Of a DNA stretch of 64,000 nucleotides, positions 60,237 to 64,000 are shown in pieces (the stretch's first letter is position 1; every line of letters begins with the position of its first letter). The stretch is from Candidatus Azobacteroides pseudotrichonymphae genomovar. CFP2 (lineage in GTDB: Bacteria > Bacteroidota > Bacteroidia > Bacteroidales > Azobacteroidaceae). Position numbers and translations under genes: made by a program. A model generated the notes under the pieces. The model saw only the letters and a program-made list of their open reading frames with translations, ran no database searches and was not told the origin of the DNA. Location: assembly GCF_000010645.1 (NCBI RefSeq), contig NC_011565.1, positions 448,001 through 512,000 of the forward strand. Reading direction: 5' to 3'.

Positions 60237-63200
60237 CTCAAAAATCGAATTGGCACGTCTTTGAATTTTTTTAAAAAAAGTAGAGTTCAGAGAAAGGTAG
60301 TAGTGCGAGAGTAAAAGGATAGAGACAAAACAATGCTGTTGTCCATTTCGGAATATATAGGATTCAAAAAAAAATATTTTACATGATATAATCAATTTAT
60401 AATACAGTTTATGTGAACTTCAAAGGGAACTTTAAATTCAGCTGTTTTAAAATAGCTCACTAAAGAGTGAAGGGGGGTTGTTCTATTTAAGGTTAAGGAA
60501 GAATTTTTGTTAAAAAAATGATAAATGATTCAGAAATAGAAGAATTTTGCAAAAATCTGATAGTTGATTTTTTCGATTTGGCACATTGCAGGAATATAAT
60601 TATTATGATATATAACTATTATATTGTAATAATAAGCCGAAATAGATCTATTTATTCATAATGGTAAAAATATAGGATATTACTTGTCGGAGTTTTTATT
60701 GAAGCCCAAAAACCTTCTAACTAAAAAGGAAATGATTGGCAAGGATAATTTAATCTGAATTAATAAAGTATTTTGAGAGTTAAAATTTTGTACTATCTGT
60801 GAGAACGTAATCAAATAAAAAAGGGTGGGTGGGAGTAATCCTAGATATTTTAAAAAAAATCAATGAAAGATTTGTCTTTGATGTCCAAGATCTTAAAAAA
60901 CCGTTTTTATCAAGATGAACGTTTTATTTGTGAATCTGAGTAATTTGAAGGGAAAAAAATTGTTAGGAAACAAGTACAGACTTGCTTTTTTTTGAAAAAT
61001 TGCAGCAATAAATAAAAAAATAACAACTTATTTTTGTGTTTATGATTACAGTGAAATACTTCACAATGGACATAAAGAGAATGATAAGAAGCTAATAGCA
61101 TTATGTAACTTTTCTTCCTAGAACTGCGTATTATATATAGATTGTAGGAGGTGCAAATAAAAGGTAAATCTCAGAGAAAGAATAATTAATCGTAAGGACC
61201 AAAGGGTGAAGGAGAGATGCTGGCCCTCATTGAGAGTCCCACTGAAGTGTTGAATTTAGGTGATTTTCTTTCTAGATTATATCTAAGTATAAAATCAATA
61301 CGCTTCAAAAATAAAACAGACCAACTATCCAATGGTTGGTATTGGGTTTGGGTATTATACGGATTGATCGTATTATATTTCTGGAATTATTGGAGCAACA
61401 AATAAGAAAGTAACAAGTAGTAGAATATAAGAATAGCAATAGGAAATACTCTTTTTCTTCCATTTGATGAAAGAAAAGAGTATGCTGTTTAGATGATTTT
61501 TCGAATATTGTCTTGTAAAGGGGATGACTGCAATGATGACTTTTTTGGAAAAATAGTACATAAAAGCATTTTGCCATATCTGAGTAGTTTCTTAGTTGAA
61601 CTAACAGAGCAACGGGAACGTACTACTATCTCTATGTAGAGATCTTCTTAAGAATTTAGAGAGGTTGAGAATTTTTCTATATGTATAGAAGGGCAGATAT
61701 AAATTAAGTAAAAGTAGCTCTGAAATTGAATATGTAAAGCTTATAAAGCTTGACATATCTTCCTTGATTTTTGGATATCTATGGACTGACTTTAGTAGTG
61801 AAAGGTCGGAATTTATTCGAGCAGAAAATAAAACACTTATATCTGTTTCACTATCAGATCTTGTTTTTGACAAGATTAATGGTTGTAAAGATGACTCTTT
61901 TTTGTACACCATGCTTTCATAATGATGTTTATGTATTACATAGTAGGATAACTATACTGTATCCGTTCTGTGAAAGCTTCAAAGAAGTATAAGAACAAAG
62001 TTGTGAAAAAATAATTGACCTTTATAGTAAAAAATATCTGGTGTTTCTTTCCTTAAAGCTAACAAAATATTTAATTTCATCCGGGATTGTGTGTCCCACG
62101 GTAGTGGCAACTTTTGTTTCGTGTTTGAATGAGATGAATTGCTCTTAGATTCTAATTGGAAAATTTTGGTTAATAGGGATAGTAAAAATTTTTAATGAGG
62201 AATTAATTGTTTGTGACTGAGAATGTGTTTTCCAACGTACTCCTAATGAATATGAAAGTCAGTGAATACAAGAAATATTTTTTCATGAAAAGTAAACAAT
62301 TATAGAAAACTGTTTATTTGGAGTAGATATAAATCCGAATTTGGTAAAATCTACCAATTGCGTCTATGGATAGAGTATGTATGAAACATACATATTTATA
62401 AACTGGTGGCTTATGAACTTGAAATATTACTCAATATTGGTATATATCAATATATGGAGATTCTTTAGTTAGATGATTCTGTTTTAAGTTGGATATGAAG
62501 CTGATTCTTAAAAAAAAATTCCGGTGTTTTGGGTTACCGGAAAAATATAAACGGATACAAATATGCTAAAACAAAATAAAAAAGATCGGGAAGATTTTAT
62601 CTAAAATAAAATCTTTCTCAAACAAGGAGTTTGATCTATAACATCTACTAAAAAGAAAGCTCAGTGAAAAATATGGAGAATTGTATGCATTGTTTGGGCA
62701 TGAAGAATTATTTGATATGGATAAAAAAATTGAATATCAAAGGATAAGAATAATTACAAAAAGGAATAAAGGAATAAAGGAATTAGAGAATCAAGTGTCG
62801 CTATTGAAAAAGAATGCTTTTGAAGCAATGGCGTTTTGAATTTCGTTGGATTCTGAATTGAGATGGAGATTTTATTGAATTCGACTTTAATTGATAATCC
62901 ATCTTTATACCCAAAAGGTGGACAAAAGTTGGTTATGGTGAAGAAACTTCGACGATATTTTGTAAAGCAAACAAATCCTTATTCGGATGTATTTGTTTTT
63001 GATGAAAAATCTATTTCATCCTTTATAATTGTGTTTGATAATGAAGAGAAGGGAATAAAATAAAAGTAGAATGAGCGCATCCGAATAATCAGAAAGGGAA
63101 GTTTCAAAGGCAATGTTCGAACGAACATAACCATCTTACTAGAATATAAAGAATTACTTCCTAGTGGATACAAAAAGGAAACTGGAATTAGTTGTGAATG

Positions 63201-63607
63201 GTATGCTTTACAGCGATGGAAATTCAAATGAAATTATTTAGACATTGTCACTCTTCCGCATACACCAAAAAATATCCGTTCAAAGAGAACAAGTTCTTCC
63301 CGGTTTTGTAATTTATAATAATATGGGGTATTTATTGGATAGTGTATTCATGATAACAAGAGAACATATCAGTTTTCTGACTGAATTTTTCTTGATTCAT
63401 CATTTTTCAAATAAATAAAAAAACTAAATAAAGTAGCTAAATCTTTGCTGAAGAGAAATTGATGATACTATCAGCTAAATACGAAAGAGTGTAAAACGAT
63501 TGGTGTCTTAATCTATTTTTTCTAATATAATTCCATTGAAATGAATTCGCTCAAGCTATGAGAAATAAATGAAAGAGTAAAAAATATCACATTATATAGA
63601 TAGGAGA
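60237..63607. other. 3.4-kb gene-poor region
   Basis: No intact gene. Short open frames at 61217-61405 (+) and 62863-63063 (+) look partly coding but match nothing I know; the latter continues past its stop in the same style (about 63066-63225: GSFKGNVRTNITILLEYKE, then YKKETGISCEWYALQRW), so 62640-63230 may be a decayed plus-strand gene. A strong minus-strand terminator is at 62510-62542. The remainder, 60240-61200 and 61400-62500, shows nothing. Confidence 0.5.
62510..62542 (-). terminator. Strong minus-strand terminator
   Basis: On the minus strand a 7-bp stem TTCCGGT / ACCGGAA with a 10-base loop is followed directly by nine T (A-run at 62510-62518 on the plus strand). It would end transcripts coming from the aminotransferase gene direction, 1.07 kb past that gene's stop. 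Confidence 0.75.
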
Positions 63608-64000
63608 TTAACCATTCATAATTTTATTATATTCCTCTAGTGCTTTTTCGAGTACCAACATTGCATTTTGCAATTCTTCTTTTTTTAGAACATATGCAAT
63701 ACGAACTGCGTTTTTTCCTGCTGTTGGATCAGCATAAAATCCAGACCCCGGAGCTATGAAAATAGTCTGCCCTTCATATTCAAAATCAGAAAGACACCAT
63801 GCACAAAATTTATCTGTATCGTCTACAGGCAAGCGAGCAATTGTATAAAAAGCTCCCATTGGAATGGGAGAATAAACTCCTGGTATTCGGTTAAGAGTAT
63901 CTACTGTAAAATTACGTCTCTCTAAATATTCGTCATAGACGTCTCGCATATATTCTTCAGGTACTTCCAATGTAGCTTCAGCTATAATTTGTCCAAATAA
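63608..64000 (-). CDS. PLP-dependent aminotransferase, 5' part outside window
   Basis: C-terminal part of a class I/II (aspartate/tyrosine/aromatic type) aminotransferase. The frame stays open to the right edge, beginning LFGQIIAEATLEVPEEYM, so about two thirds of the gene lies beyond the window. Visible family features are RIPGVYSPIPMGAFYTIARLP (quoted from NRIPG on, near 63850-63910), GFYADPTAGKNAVRIAYVLKK with the substrate-binding arginine (NAVRIAYV) and the end ALEEYNKIM. A TTG codon at 63970 is not the start. Which amino acid it serves cannot be read from this part. Confidence 0.88.
   Translation of the reverse strand, partial: LFGQIIAEATLEVPEEYMRDVYDEYLERRNFTVDTLNRIPGVYSPIPMGAFYTIARLPVDDTDKFCAWCLSDFEYEGQTIFIAPGSGFYADPTAGKNAVRIAYVLKKEELQNAMLVLEKALEEYNKIMNG

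Noticed and set aside
61217..61405. 62-residue plus-strand ORF with a hydrophobic end
   Set aside because: Possible membrane segment, but no family, no ribosome-binding context and no partner gene; not supported enough to call.
62863..63063. 66-residue plus-strand ORF as a real gene
   Set aside because: The coding-like sequence goes on past its stop in the same direction and begins before its ATG, which suits a fragment of a decayed gene better than a complete one.

Overview
The window is an AT-rich bacterial chromosome segment from the order Bacteroidales. Evidence is the Bacteroidetes-type gene set and order: a GNAT gene with argG and argC, dapB-lepB-wbqC, dnaE with trxA nearby, a 30-residue AURKAIP1/COX24-type gene ahead of rng, and a 1119-residue SecA. 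Long spacers, short tandem duplications and several gene remnants point to a reduced, host-restricted genome. A termite-gut protist endosymbiont of the 'Candidatus Azobacteroides' kind fits well, but that is inference. Most preserved genes cover information processing (xerD, ruvB, mutY, ssb, dnaE, HU, valS, glnS, mnmA, rng, era), secretion and envelope (secA, lepB, mltG, a flippase, a GDP-mannose-type pyrophosphorylase, an FtsB-like protein) and amino acid or cofactor synthesis (argD, proC, argC, argG, ilvC, dapB, nadB).

Layout. 1-8702: xerD (cut by the left edge), argD-proC, a ROK kinase, then ruvB with a flippase, followed by tRNA-Lys. 8873-17830: the most decayed part. It holds an intact YidE/YbjL-type transporter with an unknown 198-residue partner, the wreck of an acyl-CoA carboxylase operon (biotin carboxylase and biotin carrier), intact cobO, and a broken anaerobic ribonucleotide reductase pair (nrdG, nrdD). 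17831-34938: mutY, ssb, mnmA, manC, valS, HU, ilvC, secA, the AURKAIP1-type mini-gene, rng and ppdK. 35184-44814: tRNA-Gly, glnS, the FtsB-like gene, a nitronate monooxygenase-like flavoprotein, nadB, gapA, mltG and era. 44807-48668: argC, a DNA methyltransferase remnant, argG and a GNAT gene. 48669-51359: about 2.7 kb with no intact gene. 51360-59993: trxA, dnaE, an AEC transporter, tRNA-Thr and the wbqC-lepB-dapB cluster. 60163-64000: a CAT-anticodon tRNA, about 3.4 kb of gene-poor DNA, and the 3' part of an aminotransferase cut by the right edge.

Taken together, arginine, proline, branched-chain amino acid, lysine/peptidoglycan and NAD synthesis are kept. A biotin-dependent acyl-CoA carboxylase, an oxygen-sensitive class III ribonucleotide reductase with its activase, and a DNA methyltransferase are in different stages of loss. 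The gene-broken regions retain recognisable protein motifs across frameshifts, so decay looks fairly recent. I found no CRISPR array, intact insertion sequence or rRNA. I did not find a convincing new multi-gene system; the most unusual signals are the remnants and several isolated hairpins or orphan terminators.
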